Notes under the pieces: model-generated
Seen by the model: only the letters and a program-made list of their open reading frames with translations
Databases searched by the model: none
Told to the model about the DNA's origin: nothing
Assembly (NCBI GenBank): GCA_014529385.2
Contig: CM043943.1
Location: 157,042,747 to 157,106,746 of the forward strand
Length of the DNA: 64,000 nt
Source of the DNA: Adiantum capillus-veneris
Taxonomy: Eukaryota; Streptophyta; Polypodiopsida; Polypodiales; Pteridaceae
Reading direction: 5' to 3'
Part shown: positions 1 through 11,329 of the stretch, one piece after another
How the letters are laid out: every line of letters begins with the position of its first letter
How positions within the stretch are numbered: position 1 is the first letter of the stretch
Translations under genes and position numbers: made by a program

Positions 1-1241
1 TTCACCGCCCGCTTCTTCGACTCAGCAGTAGACACAGATGGAGGCTCCAACTCCGCCACAGAGGGACTCGCCTGAAGCCCCCTCGCCCAACCCCGCTGAG
101 TCCACCATTTGACTTGCTCTCTCGCCAACAGAGCAAGCGAGCCTTGCCCCAGAGGTAGAATGCTTGCAGGCGACTTCTGTCATCTGCATGGTTCTTGGCA
201 CCCGTCCTAGCAGAGGAGAGCTCCGAGACCTTCTCCAGGCCCGCCTTCTCGCAGAGGTGGGCAAGATCTTGGATGTCCAGATTCTCGGACGAGGGTGGGG
301 GAGGGGATGAGGAGGAGGAGGGGAAATCTAGTAGTACCCGCCCCACCTTCAGATTTCCCCTCCTCCTCCTCATCCCCTCCCCCACCCTCTGCTCCCGTCC
401 ACTCCCCACCTCGCCCCCCTGTCTCTGTCGCCCCACCCCGCTTCTCTTCTCCTCCGCCCCCTTAGCTCCTCCCCCTCCTCCTACTTCAGTACCACAGTCG
501 ACTCAGTCTCTACCACAGTCGACTCAGGAGATTGGTCCCTCGCCGGCGGCTAGGAAATCTCTTGGCAGCGCCTTTGCCACGAGTCGCCTAGCGAGAGAGG
601 GTCAGCCCTTCTTGCGGCCCCCTCTGCAGATTCAGACATCTTCCCTTGCAACTATCCCTCATGGTCTGACGAGCATTGACGTCCGACGCCGCTGGGATTT
701 CTTCGATTATGGGTTTACTCGCTTTCTCGGCGATTCCGCAGGAGACGACGAGGCAGCCTGCTTCAGGGTCCACGCTTTGTTCCTCGCCGCTAGGCGGACA
801 GAGGCCTTGGACTCAGCAGTTGGTTTCTCCTTCCCCCTCTGTGGTAGGACCGAGACAGAGTGGTCCCTCGACTCAGTGGTGGGATGGTTGCATACACAGG
901 TTCTCGAGTTCTCTCAAGAACTTGGAGTTACAGATTTGCTGTAGACTTTGTGGCCACTGGCCAAGTTTACGGTGACACCCCCAGACTCAGCAGGATGTAG
1001 GCACATTGTGGTGTACTTTTGCACTGATACGCAGTGTTTGCCTTGCTATGTATACATTCATGAGGACTCCTGGACAGAGAAGGTTGCTTTACGCACGGCT
1101 TGCTTTGCTTGGGCTTGGGCTAGGCACTCACTACAGTCTCGCCTATCTAGAGGACGCTCGGATGTGGATTACTCCCCATCCAAGCCAGCCTCAAAGATAG
1201 CCCGTCTTGTTGCTGCAGCAGCATTTGTTCTCTCGCTCCCC
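1..1241 (+). pseudogene. LINE family 1 ORF1 remnant
   Basis: This stretch corresponds to the ORF1 (nucleic-acid-binding protein) of the LINE. It resembles 20690-21060 and the reverse complement of 16600-16990 at the nucleotide level, for example the run about an inactive class of DUF4283-like protein around 60-260. A 249-codon open frame at 195-944 is rich in Pro, Ser and Gly and crosses the homologous segments out of frame, so I do not treat it as a real protein. The family's CCHC zinc knuckle can be read in copy 2 but I could not place it here. Assignment rests on position before the endonuclease and on similarity among the copies. Confidence 0.5.
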
Positions 1242-2110
1242 ATGAGGATCGTCTCGTGGAACGTGCAGGGACTAGGTGGGCCCAGTTTCAGCGATAGCGG
1301 GGCCAATTGCGTCAGGAGCTTCAGCGTTGCCTTGTGGGAGGAGAGATTGATCTCCTTATGCTTCAGGAGCACCATTTGTGTGAGAGCCGCATTCGGCGAT
1401 GTGGTCAGATTTTGCGTGGACGTTATGATACCTTTTGGTCAGCTGCTTTTGGACCTGGAGGCATCCAGGGTGGGGTATGTATGACTATTGTGGACTCATT
1501 GCAGCAGGCCATTGTGGGCAGAGGGATTATTGTGCCAGGCAGGGCTCAGTGGATTACTATGGAGGTTCAGGGTGGCCTTGCGGGCTTCCTGAACATCTAT
1601 GCGCCCAATGTGACGAGTGCTCGTGCAGAGTTTTGGTCACAGACTGTTGAGTCTTTGCCACAGGTTGACCATTGGTGTGTAGGAGGGGACTTCAACATGT
1701 TGGAGGACCCTTCTGACAGGATCGGAGGCAACCATGCTACTGTGCATGGAGTCGAGTTAGCAGCTTGGGAGAGGTTGTGTATGACTTTGAGGGTCTCGGA
1801 TACATGGCAGCATTCTGGCTTTGTGAGGCCTCTAGATAGTCTTGCCTTCTCTAGATCGGACCGCAGAGTGGGAGGAGTGAATCTATCGCGGATAGATCGC
1901 TTCTACACTAGTGACCACTTCAGTGACTTGGGGGGATCGGTGGGCATCCTAGCAGGGACATCCTTCTCGGACCATGCACCGGTGATCCTCACAGTGGCAG
2001 ACAGGCAGAGGAGTGGGAGCACGATGCTTCGCATCCCAGAGCGGGTCTTGTTGGACTCAACACTCAGAGAGAGGGTAGAGGCTCTCTGGACAGAGGGCAT
2101 GGACAGCTAG
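1242..2110 (+). pseudogene. LINE family 1 ORF2, APE-type endonuclease
   Basis: The reading frame opens at 1242 with the motif MRIVSWNVQGLGG, the usual start of plant L1 ORF2. A frameshift near 1300 moves the reading into the frame that runs 1307-2110. Visible endonuclease motifs are LLMLQEHHL (metal-binding Glu), NIYAPN, GGDFNML, RIDRFYTSD and FSDHAPV (catalytic Asp-His pair). This enzyme nicks the target so that reverse transcription can be primed. A TAG stop follows at 2108-2110. The catalytic residues look intact, but the frame breaks make the ORF non-functional. Confidence 0.88.
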
Positions 2111-2387
2111 GCTCTACATGCAGACAGTACCTGCAGACAGAGTGGCCTTAGGCTTAGCTCAGTTTAGCCACTTTTTTCTCCAAGAGTCTCTAGCTCGACG
2201 GGCTGCAGCGAGAGAGGAGGAGCAGCGTCTCAGACGAGGCATTGCTTCACTACAGAGGATGCAGGAGCAGCATCCAGACAGTCCATGGTTGGAGGAGCAG
2301 ATACAGTAGGCTCGATAGGAGCTTGCTTGCACAGAGGAGAGGCGCCATGAGTTTTCCTTTCACCGACAGGCATCTCAGTGGACTCAG

Positions 2388-4343
2388 GTGGGTGACAGAG
2401 TGACAGGTACTTTTTTTGAGAAAGTGGGACCTCCGCACTCGCATGCCAAGGTCAATCAGTTGAGGAGACCCGATGGGTCAGTTGTTTGTGAGCCCGAGGA
2501 TATGCATGGAGTTGCTACTAACTTTTACCGTGAGTTACTGTCGGCTGAGCTCCAGTCAGAGAGACAAGATGCATGCAGGGAGCAGGTTTGGGCACAGATG
2601 CCTTGTCTTGTGACTGAGGAGATGCGCGAGAGGCTAGAGATACCTCTTCAGCTTGAGGAGCTGCACACGGCTCTTAGGGCCCTCCCTCGTGGTAGCTGTC
2701 GAGGTGAGGATGGGCTGACTCCCAGCTTCTTCTTGGAGTACTGGGACCTGCTTGGCCCAGATCTTTGTAGTGCCTTTCAGTACATTCTGCACACAGGAGT
2801 GATGCCGGATAGCATAAGTGAGGGCCTGATTTACCTCATTCCAAAGGAGGGTGGCTCCTTGGATGAGATTCGACAGTGGCGCCCCATCACCATCCTCAAC
2901 TCAGCCTACAAAACTCTTGCCAAGGCTGTGAGTTTGAGGATTCAGCAACTTTTGGAGAGCCTTATACATGGGACTCAGACAGGTTTTGTCAAGGAACGCA
3001 GTATCCTTGACAACATCTTCACTTTCTGGGAGGCTTCTGCCCTGGTATGACTCCGTGGGGAGGACCTTGTGATTCTTCTTCTCGATTTTGAGAAGGCATA
3101 TGATAGAGTTGACTGGGACTTTTTAGAGGGCACGCTACGCAGGATGGGCTTCTCAGATGCTTGGATCAGAGGGGTGTCAGCTTTGTACAGACAGACTCAC
3201 AGTCAGGTGCTTTTGGCAGGAGGTAGAGGTGAGCGCTTCATACTCACACGATCGGTCAGACAGGGTTGTCCTCTTGCCCCCTTTCTCTTTTTGTTCTATG
3301 CGGAGGCGATGAGCAGATTTTTAGTGTCATTGCAGGTTGGTCTGAGGGGCTTAGCACTCCCTATAAGGGGAGATGAGCTTCTGGATGCTGAGTTTGCCGA
3401 CGACTCAGCCTTGTACTTAGAGGGCCAGGAGGCCAACTTACACAGATGTGAGCAGGCTTTGGAGACCTTTTGCTGTGCATCGGGCGCACTGATCAACTGG
3501 AGAAAGATAGTGGCTTTTTCGATTGGCAGTGCTCCTGTGCCAGATTGGATGCCAGGAGAGGGTTTCAGGTGGATTCCTCCAGGGACTGCAGTTCGGTACT
3601 TGGGTTGTCACGTTGGTTTGGACTTGTCCCCCGAGCAGCAGATTGCTCCTCTTCTCCTGTCCATCAGGAGAAAGCTGTTACATTGGAGCTCAGCACGACT
3701 TTCACTGGCTGGCAGAGTAGTAGTTGCCAACCAGGTGTTGTTGGCGACTATGTGGTACATCACTTCTTGCTGGATCTTCTCGAGTTCTTGTATCAGCCAG
3801 GTAGAGAGGCTGATCAGGAACTGCCTTTGGTCAGGTCGCGACACTCAGATTGCCCGAGCCAAGGTGGCTTGGTCGGTCATCACACTTCCCTGTTCTCAGG
3901 GAGGGCTTGGGATCATTGATCTAGCACAGCAGAGCAGAGCCCTTCTTGGGAAGTTCGTCGTCAGAGGACTTCTTCCAGGCAAGGAGCCCTGGAAGGAGCT
4001 CTTGCTGCAGAGGCTTCGTGCCAGGGTGCCTCAGCCAGGAGGACCTTGGCAACCTTCGACCAGATGGATCTTTACAGAGTTGCACCGAGTTGGTTTGAGC
4101 GGGAGACTGGAGGACCGATTCGCTGTGAGTTTGCTTCGATCTTGGGAGCTCTTACGGCGTGGCCTAGAGCAGAGACAGCCGACGTGCACGGAGGAGCGCC
4201 TACGGCAACCCCTCGTCTGGAACCCCATGGTTAGCACTCAGAGAGGCCACTTGGTTGGGAGTCGGCCTCATGTTTCTTGGGGTCCCATGGCAGCAGGTCC
4301 AGCGCGCTCTCTAGGTGACTGGCTAGAGTTCACAGGTTTGTGA
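2388..4343 (+). pseudogene. LINE family 1 ORF2, reverse transcriptase
   Basis: Two open segments, 2388-3050 and 3069-4343, are in the same frame and separated by a TGA at 3048-3050. The N-terminal piece has RPITILNSAYK and TQTGFVKERSILDN, the fingers motifs of L1-type RT. The second piece has LLLDFEKAYDRVDW (palm motif A), SVRQGCPLAPFLF (motif B) and EFADDSALY, the catalytic Asp-Asp box. The thumb and connection follow, with LARRIV-like and GGLGIIDL motifs seen in plant LINEs. The catalytic Asp pair is kept, so inactivation is by the internal stop and by the breaks elsewhere. Confidence 0.9.
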
Positions 4344-5163
4344 GAGGAGGTGCAGGCTGTGCAGCTACAGGGCATGAGAGGGGTGCAGAGCATGTGTCAG
4401 GACATCTCAGAGTCAGTTCCAGCTAAGTGGCTCACGCCTCTCGAGCCAGTCGCACCCCGGTGGATGGGAGCCTTTACATGACTGGAGGTTCTCATTTCAG
4501 TCAGGGCTTTCTCAGAGATTGTCCCAGCCCTGTTCTTCGAGCTTCAGGGTGGGGGACGATTACAGCTAGTTGCAGTAGAGGCCCCGCAGGTAGCAGAGTG
4601 CTGTTTCCAAAGGATCCGAGTTGTGGGCATCTGTGGGAGGACTTGCGTCATAGACCCTGACCCAGCAGCTCTTGAGACAGGACACTGGAGGCTATGGGCT
4701 TGGGAGTGCTGTCCACTGGCATGAGTACAGTGGGATCCTGGTGAGTGGCTATGGAGGGACCCCTTCTCTTCTACAGACCGCCCAAGAGTCCTGATGCAGG
4801 GGGGGCGAACTACACTCCAGCCTGCTACAGATCTTACTCCACAGGAGTGGTGCAGTGAGAGAGGAGTGTTGGGAGCTCATCAGCGGCCTAGCTCTCTGGT
4901 TCATCTGGCGGGCCCGCTGTTTCCGCATCTTTGAGGCTCGCCTTGTGCCATCAGCAGAGACTGTTCGTGACTTTTGGCTAGAGCTGATCCATACTCTCAG
5001 AGGACAGCTTGAGGGACTACAGGGCAGCTCCGACCGCATACGGGATCGTCGCGAGGCTTTCCTTCGACTCTGGCCCCCTGGGCCTTTCTACACCATTGTC
5101 CAGGGGGTGCTCAGATGGCACTACTCTCCACCTGTGTGGCTTTTCCCTCCTCGCATCTCTTGA
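4344..5163 (+). pseudogene. LINE family 1 ORF2 C-terminal region
   Basis: The C-terminal part of ORF2 continues in several frames. The segment 4855-5163 reads as an open frame with LALWFIWRARCFRIF and a Trp-rich end, typical of the region that follows the zinc-ribbon part of plant LINE RTs. The same region is readable as reverse complement at 14050-14230 in copy 2. Frame changes between 4343 and 4855 break the protein. Confidence 0.65.
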
Positions 5164-5307
5164 TTTAACCTCATTGTATATATGCTGTTTTTTCATTGGG
5201 AGTCTCCCCATCATGCTTGTTGTAGCCCTCTCCTGCAGAGGTGGATGTAGCCCTATGGGCAGTTTTCATTAACTAATAGAAGGATCTTTTTTTCGGAAAA
5301 AAAAAAA

Positions 5308-5474
5308 TCTATCCCCACTGGGTGGCGGTGGTGACCTGGCCACAATGTCCACTAGACCACCCTGCCACGTGTCTCTGCCCAAGTGTGAACCGACCAGACC
5401 AAAGACCAACTGACCAAAGCCCAACTGTAAACTATTGTCATATGAAAGTGAAAGTGACACTGTAGCAAGCTACA
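5308..5474 (-). repeat. Truncated 3' LTR of the gypsy element
   Basis: About 167 bases match the 5'-most part (minus sense) of the LTR at 10538-11088. The LTR edge is the inverted run tgtagcaagctaca at 5461-5474. The other edge at 5308 is where the A-rich tail of LINE copy 1 begins, so the LTR is interrupted rather than naturally short. Confidence 0.75.
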
Positions 5475-5525
5475 CCTCCCCTTACTCCCTCGCCCCTACC
5501 CTGCTCTTTGGCCCTCGTCTCTACC

Positions 5526-6933
5526 CTACCCAACCCCCTCGCCTCTACCCTCCTTTTTACCCCTCGCCCTACCCTCCTCACCTGTGTGTATGCGAGAGAG
5601 ATGGTCGGCCATGACATGCCGCTTGCCTGGACTAAGAACTACTTTGAAGTGGAACTCCTGGAATATGAGTAGCCATCTCCACACTCTTCCTGCAATTTGG
5701 GGTTTATTTAGAAGATAGTAGCGCATGATGATCTCTGATGATAGTGAAGTGAACCCCTAACAAGTAATGACGAAACTTTTGTAAAGAATACACCATAGCC
5801 AAACCTTCCCTTTCTGTGGTGCTGTAGTTGTGCTCTGCTTTGGTGAGCAGGCGACTTGCATAGTGAACAGGGCGATCCAGGTTGTACTCTTTACTAGGCT
5901 GAGTCAGCACAGTCCCCACAGCCAGTTGACTGGCATCCGTATGCACATGAAAAGGAAGAGACCAATCTGGAGCCACTAAAATAGGTGCTTCAGTGAGGCG
6001 CTTTTTGAGGTATTCAAATGCTTCAGCCTCAGGTTTTGACCATTTAAAGGGTACTGTAGCACTAGTGAGTCGGGTCAATGGTTGAGCCACCTGTGCATAC
6101 ATTCGTATGAACCTACGATGATATCCTGTGTGGCCTACAAAGCTTTGAACACCTTTCGGATTGCTAGGAGGTGGTAACTTCAAGATTGCCACGATCTTCT
6201 CTCGGTCTGGTGCTAAACCTTTGGCAGACACCACATGGCCTAGAAGTGTGCCTTCAGTGACCAAAAAGTGACATTTGTTAGGATTGAGTTTTAGCCGTGC
6301 CTCTCTGCACCTGAGGAAGACAGCAGAGAGCTGAGCGAGGTGTTCCTCTAGATTTTCCACTAGGGTTAAACATTGAGCACCTGAGAAGGTCGAAAAATCG
6401 TCCATGAAGATGCGAAGATGATCCGTAAGCAGAGGACAAAAGATGAGATACACCGCTCGATTGAAAGAAGGTGGAGCGTTTTTCAACCCAAAAGACATTC
6501 TAGTGTAGATAAAAATACCCCAGGGAGTCACAAAACCCGTTTTCAGTTGATCACCTGCATGGATGCCCAACTGATTGTATCCACTAATTGTATCCACTAA
6601 ACCCATCCATGAAACTGTACAAAACATGCCCTGCTACATCTTCGAGCACACGCTCACTGAAAGGTGTGGGAAAACCGTTACCTTATTCAACGCGCGGTAA
6701 TCTACACACACTCGAATTTTATTGGACTGCTTCTTAAGCGCTATCACCATGGGTGATAACCACTCAGAGTGCTCCACAGGTACAATGATCTCTGCCTCTT
6801 TCATTTTTTCGAGCTCTGACTTAACAGCCTCTGCATACTTCGGGTTGAGCTTATAAGCTCGGCCTTTGACAGGCTTAGCCCCTTCAACCAGAGGGATTGT
6901 GTGGAGACCCAATTTTGGGTGGATCCCTTCCAA
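5526..6933 (-). pseudogene. Gypsy reverse transcriptase and RNase H
   Basis: Three open segments (6933-6634, 6627-5704, 5726-5526) give a Ty3/gypsy RT and RNase H. The N-terminal piece has the entry region with KIRVCVDYRALNKVT. The middle piece has TPWGIFIYTRMSFGLKNAPPSF-type palm residues and IFMDDFSTF as the catalytic box (FMDD instead of YxDD). RNase H has FHVHTDASQLAVGTVL and ends with HVMADHLSR. A stretch between the first two pieces near 6600-6640 looks rearranged, because the strings around CCACTAA repeat there. No HHCC or DDE integrase follows. Confidence 0.88.
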
Positions 6934-7116
6934 ATCCTTGTAGGACCAAGCAAAAACATCCTTAAACGAGTGAATAAAAGAAACTACCTAGTCAAGTAAT
7001 GCGGGATGCTCCCATAACCAAGCTGCTAAGAGGACATGCTGAGGGTTGTCAGGGTCGCCCAAGTTGACTTTTTTGACAGGGTCAGGAGGTGTAACTGTGG
7101 AGGGTACTTCAGAAGT

Positions 7117-7596
7117 TTAAAAATGAGCTGCCTCTTGGAGCTTCGAGACATCATGTGCTAGCGTTTGATCGATTGGAAACTTCACATACTCTTCTTGTAA
7201 CCATCCTGGTGGAAGCTCATCGAAGGGTACATCTTCAGACACATACATAACAGAGTTCTTTTGAGTGGGCGGGGCATCCGACTTGGGAGATGTTAGAGTT
7301 AGAGGAAGGGGGGAATCATTGGCGAGTTCATGCAGAGGAGATTTTTTCCCCCTTCGACGATGTGTGATAGGTTCCCCGAGGCTGAGGGCTTCCATAGGAG
7401 GATCATCTGAATCATGAGAATTTGGGGCTAACGCACATACTTCTCGGACTAGTCCACTGTCTGTTGTAGGACTACTGTCTAGTGTAGGACTTGTGACATC
7501 TGTGTCCGCCTGAGGAGTTGGAAGAGAGAGTGTTACTGGCACATGTGAGTTTTGAATAGAGACCACATAACATGGCATAGAGGCAATAGCTTCCAA
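7117..7596 (-). pseudogene. Gypsy protease-RT linker region
   Basis: An open frame of 159 codons lies between the protease and RT frames of the gypsy element. It is rich in Pro, Ser, Thr and Asp and has no motif I recognise. Its place in pol suggests the poorly conserved linker between the aspartic protease and RT. It could also be partly intergenic filler. Confidence 0.5.
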
Positions 7597-7659
7597 CCAC
7601 TGCAGCAGGTCTTCGTCAGACCCGTCAGGTGGGATGGGTTGCTCACGGTCGGGGTTGGA

Positions 7660-8274
7660 CTATACTGACAATGAGCTGTGATGAACCATTGGATCCATAC
7701 CTCCTTCGAGCCGAATTGGTTGCATGGGGGAGCCAGGAGTATGTATCCACATGGTGTCGTTGCCCCAATCATGAAGTGCCTTAGTATGCCTCAACCATGG
7801 TCTACCAATCAGCAAAGGAAATCCTCCCTCCATCTGAGGAAGACTGACCACTACAAAATCCAAGCTAAATGTGAATTCTTGTATCATCAGAGGCACCTTC
7901 TCTACTATGCCCACATGGTAGATGGTCCTCTGGTCTGCCAATCTAACAGTGAATGGAGCAGGGTGGGTAGGCTGCAGACCTAAGGCCAACATAGTAAATT
8001 CTGGCATCAGATTGATCCCAGATCCACCATCCACTATGACGCCTGAGAATTGATGCACAAGAATAGACACAGTGAGACCAGGACTTTTGTAGTCGGTGAG
8101 GGGAGCAGCTGGATATGAAATCATGTAGGACTCCAAGGGCTGCACAGGTAGGTGCCCGCCACTAGGCCCTGCACCAGGGTACAAAGACTGGATGATAGAA
8201 AGGGTGTCACTTCTAAAATTTGCATCAAGTCGAAGCATGTCGTACAGTGACACTTGCTGAAAAGTGTTTTTCAA
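7660..8274 (-). pseudogene. Gypsy aspartic protease
   Basis: A 204-codon open frame upstream (minus sense) of RT. It contains GVIVDGGSGINLMPEFTML, the retropepsin-like active site of this gypsy group, written D-G-G-S-G where many elements have D-S/T-G. A second conserved stretch is FPLLIGRPWLRHTKA, the typical end of the protease fold (LLGRPWL). The enzyme would process the Gag-Pol polyprotein. The frame is open but isolated from gag and RT by frame changes. Confidence 0.82.
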
Positions 8275-8422
8275 GATAGACTTTGTTGTGGGCTTGTTTC
8301 CTTTGATTAGAGCTTGCTCTGGTATCTTAAGCTTCTGCTAGTCCTCTACTGCTTCGATGAAAGCACCATCAATATCTGATAGAAGTGAGGTAGGTTGGCT
8401 TTTGACACTACCTGCTGGTTTG

Positions 8423-9247
8423 TCAGCTACTACCGGAGTGTGACTCATTTGTGTGACAGGAGATTGAAAGATTGGACCGCCAGGGAGGCTGAGGCCAAGA
8501 GCAGCTCTCTGTGCCCGTGTGAGCACCCCAGCCGGCTCTTCCACTTGCTGCAACCCTTCTTGAGAGGCAACTACATAGAGTGGAAAGCGGTGCTTGTGGA
8601 ATGGAGCTTACTGTGATGAGGTTAAGCTTTGGAAATGTAAACTCCTGCTGGTTTTGGCTTGTGCTTGCAGATGTGGACGCTCGTTGTTTTGGGCAATCCT
8701 TACTATAGTGATCCTTAGCTTCAGGGCAATGTCGGCAAGGCGGGGACCCTTCTGGTAAGAGACATTTGCTCTGATAGTGTCCATACTCCCCGCACCTGTG
8801 GCACAAAATTGGCCTATTTGAGGGGCGAGGTGGTCTCTGCCCTTGCTGCATGGGACCGGATGCTGACATGTAGAAGCTTTGTGGAACTGAAAGAGTACTA
8901 GCATGATAAAAGCTGGGGGATGTAAAGTTGTTGTGCATACCTTGCATAGGAGGTATTGTCAGCAGAGGTGGCATCGGGTTCTGATGGCTATATGGTGACA
9001 CCAAGTTTGATGCAGGTGTAAGCCCTTGTTGGAGAGAAGGACTTAGACTTTGTTGTATCTGCCGTAATCCCTTGATATAATAGCAATCCGTGTCTTCATG
9101 CCCAGACTTCTCGCAGAAGTGGCAATAAGCCTGAAGGGGACAGTCTTGTGGAGGATGTCCTGGAGAGCGACATGAGCTGCACCATACCATAGTCTTAGTC
9201 TCTTGTTGAGACCGAAGCTCTTCTAGCTCTCTCTTGATTTGAACCAA
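8423..9247 (-). pseudogene. Gypsy Gag C-terminal part with zinc knuckles
   Basis: A 274-codon open frame with three Cys/His clusters: CRSPGHPPQDC, CHFCEKSGHEDTDC and CHRCGEYGHYQSKC, followed by CRHCPEAKDHYSKDC. These are CCHC-type nucleocapsid knuckles that bind RNA during packaging. Four knuckles are more than the one or two usual in plant gypsy Gag. The flanking sequence is rich in Gln, Pro and Ser. It lies directly after the Gag core frame in minus sense, separated by a short break near 9250-9335. Confidence 0.85.
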
Positions 9248-9335
9248 AGCCTCAAGATGTGGGGGTTTCTCCTGGCGAAGAGAGATATTTTTTTCCTCTT
9301 GAAGAGCGCGTTGTATTTATAGGGCTTCAAGTTCT

Positions 9336-10173
9336 CTACGTAAAAGAAGTCAATGGATCAGCAGGACTTTCCGAAAACGCAGAGGGGGTCTCTATGTGAG
9401 GGGAGTTGTTGAACAGCTTCCTAGCCCCCTCTATCCTAGTAGCAGCTACGATGAACTCCTCCAAAGTGGCGTCGGGTCGGAGACTCTCTCGGAGTTTTTG
9501 TTGAGAAGTTTTGGGAAGCGCCTTCTCCACCCACTTCTTCACCATGAATTCATCGGGTTGCTGAGGAAGCTTGGTAACCAGAGACTTGGTCTTAGTCATA
9601 AGCTCTGCAAAAGTCTCCTCTGGCTGGAGCACCATGTTGGCTAACTCATCCAACACCTTCTCCTGGTAGTCACCGGGCCTGAAAGCTACACATAACTGTT
9701 GCCTTAAGGCTGCCCAGGTTGCAAAATGGTTCTCTGCAAACTGGTTGTACCATTTGTCTGCTAAGCCATCCAAGGTGGATGGAAAGACTACCAAATAAGC
9801 ATCTTCCTTGTTAAGACCACGACCCCTACAGAGAGATACAAACCTCCTTGCATAGTCGTCAGCATCTTCTGAAGAGAGTCGTTTGAATGTAGGGAACTTG
9901 ATGTTTACCTTAGCCAAAAACGCTAGCCAACGGCTCCATGGCTCCTTGCTGAGCCTGAGCCTGTTGCTCAGTAGCCTGTTGCAGCAGACTAGGAGAGAGC
10001 TTTACTGGAGAAGGGGATCTGGAAGATGTGGAAGCGGATGAAGGAATGGGTGATGTATGTGGAGGTATAGGTGATGAGGTTGATGGACTTCTACTAGGTA
10101 CCAAGGGCTCAGTAGTGCGCTTTGACACTCGACTGACCGCCTTGTATGTGTCATGCAGTGACCACCAATCCAA
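9336..10173 (-). pseudogene. Gypsy Gag, N-terminal and retrotrans_gag core
   Basis: Two overlapping open segments, 10173-9910 and 9917-9336. The first is a Ser/Pro/Thr-rich N-terminal region. The second is the retrotrans_gag core, with KFPTFKRLSSEDADDYARRF, GLADKWYNQF and WAALRQQLCVAF, which forms the capsid shell. The frames overlap around 9910-9917, which suggests a single-base shift. The order Gag core, zinc knuckles, protease, RT is that of Ty3/gypsy. Confidence 0.85.
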
Positions 10174-10537
10174 CTAACCTTTGTGCAAGAAAACCTTGAA
10201 CTGGCTGAAGACTGGTCTAGACTCTACTAGACCAGGCAAGTAACTAGACCAGGCTCGACCAGGGACGAGGAGGACTAGACCAGGGTCGAGGAGGTCTAGA
10301 CCACGGACGAGGACAGGTTGGACCAGGGCGAGAGAGGACTAGACCAGTTGGACCAGGCGAGAGAACAATTGGACCAAGCTAGAGGAGAACAGTGCAAGGC
10401 AAGGTCAGCGAAGCTAGGCAAGGTAGGCGAAGCTAGATAGACCCAACTAGCTTCAAGATTTGCACTTCACAGAGTGAGATTTCAGTTGAGGTCCCATCAT
10501 GATCGCCAAAATAAGAGCACCTATAGCGCAGATAATG
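10174..10537 (-). repeat. Gypsy 5' leader with degenerate ctagaccagg repeats
   Basis: The untranslated leader between the 5' LTR and gag. Between about 10199 and 10445 it contains many copies of a short motif close to ctagaccagg or ggaccagg mixed with gacgagg and gaagctag. This is a degenerate minisatellite. No ORF is present, and I could not assign a primer binding site with confidence. Confidence 0.6.
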
Positions 10538-11088
10538 TGTCGTGCTCTCTACAGTGGGTGGTCCTCAGTGCAATGTGCGTGACAATCTCACTCAAACAGA
10601 CTGAACAGAAAGGAAACAATAGACATCAACAAAGCTCCCAAAGACACAACAGCAGACCAGAACATATGACTCGACTATCTCAAATACTGATACAGACTCT
10701 GGCGTGGCAACACACTCAGCTCCAGCCCAGGACTCACAGGTACAATGGGGGTGTCGAGGCTCAGATGTGCAGGGATAGTGAAGATGTGCTCTGTGAATAG
10801 ACTCACTCTAGACGACTAGGTACAAGATAATGCAACTGGCCCAAAACAACTACTCATATGTACAACCATAAAGAGCCACCAACGGCTCATAAATGTCCAG
10901 TCAGCTAAGTCTATCTCCAAACTGAGTGGTGGTGGTGACCTGGCCACGATGTCCACTAGACCACCGTCGGTACCCTGCCACGTGTCACCCCCCAGCCCAG
11001 AGGGTCCGTCCAGTGTGAACCAGACCAACTGTAACGAACTGTCCAACTGTCTGCCTGTCCTGTGAAGTGACACTGTAGCCTTGCTACA
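10538..11088 (-). repeat. 5' LTR of the gypsy element
   Basis: About 551 bases that match the solo LTR at 21132-21688 along most of the length and match 5308-5474 at one end. On the minus strand it starts TGTAGCAAGG and ends in a run finishing with CA near 10538. Boundaries are set by where similarity to the other copies stops, so they may be off by a few bases. Confidence 0.75.
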
Positions 11089-11329
11089 CTGTTTTTTTCT
11101 TGTCATTAAGAGCAGTCCACATAGAAGGATATGGACCAATAGTCTATGCCAGCTAAACCTTTGGGCAGTTCCTCCCCCTCTCACCGACCTTCTCCTCGTA
11201 CCTCACCACCACCAATTGACGCCTCCTTTTCATCATCCCCTCTAGCACCTGCATCGACCTCATTCCTTACCCCACCTTGAGATTTCCCTACATCTTCTCA
11301 GTCCCAAGGCCCGCACGCCTGTCGGTCCT
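11089..11329. other. Unassigned repeat-derived spacer
   Basis: No convincing gene. The segment 11180-11300 is rich in Cys/Thr-Pro-Ser-type codons and resembles the Pro/Ser-rich ORF1 region of LINE family 1, such as the text near 430-490. It is probably old LINE debris. Confidence 0.35.

Larger units (their letters stand above)
1..5306 (+). mobile_element. L1-type LINE (family 1, copy 1), degraded, 5' end outside window
   Basis: A non-LTR retrotransposon on the plus strand, with an ORF1 remnant, an APE-type endonuclease, a reverse transcriptase and a C-terminal zinc-ribbon region in L1 order. It ends in an A-rich tail at about 5290-5306. Stops and frameshifts (for example near 1300, 2110 and 3048) show it is dead. 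The tail abuts a gypsy LTR truncated at 5308, so I infer the LINE landed inside that LTR and the rest of the LTR lies left of the window. Copies of the same family lie at 13830-17170 (minus) and 28840-30270 (plus), and an ORF1 fragment at 20690-21131. All share the 3' end around the bases attaactaatagaaggatct or parts of the same ORFs. Confidence 0.88.
5308..11088 (-). mobile_element. Ty3/gypsy LTR retrotransposon without integrase
   Basis: A minus-strand LTR element. The 5' LTR is at about 10538-11088. The start of the 3' LTR is at 5308-5474, cut short where the LINE tail begins. Both LTRs start on the minus strand with TGTAGC and share the block around gtgacctggccacratgtccactagaccacc. Reading leftwards the internal part holds a repeat-rich leader, gag, zinc knuckles, protease, reverse transcriptase and RNase H. 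RNase H runs almost straight into the 3' LTR, with only about 50 bases between them, so integrase is absent. A related LTR sits at 21132-21688. Many frameshifts show that this copy is inactive. Confidence 0.85.

Noticed and set aside
195-944. 249-codon ORF at the window start
   Set aside because: It is Pro/Ser/Gly-rich and out of frame with the ORF1 homology in the other LINE copies.
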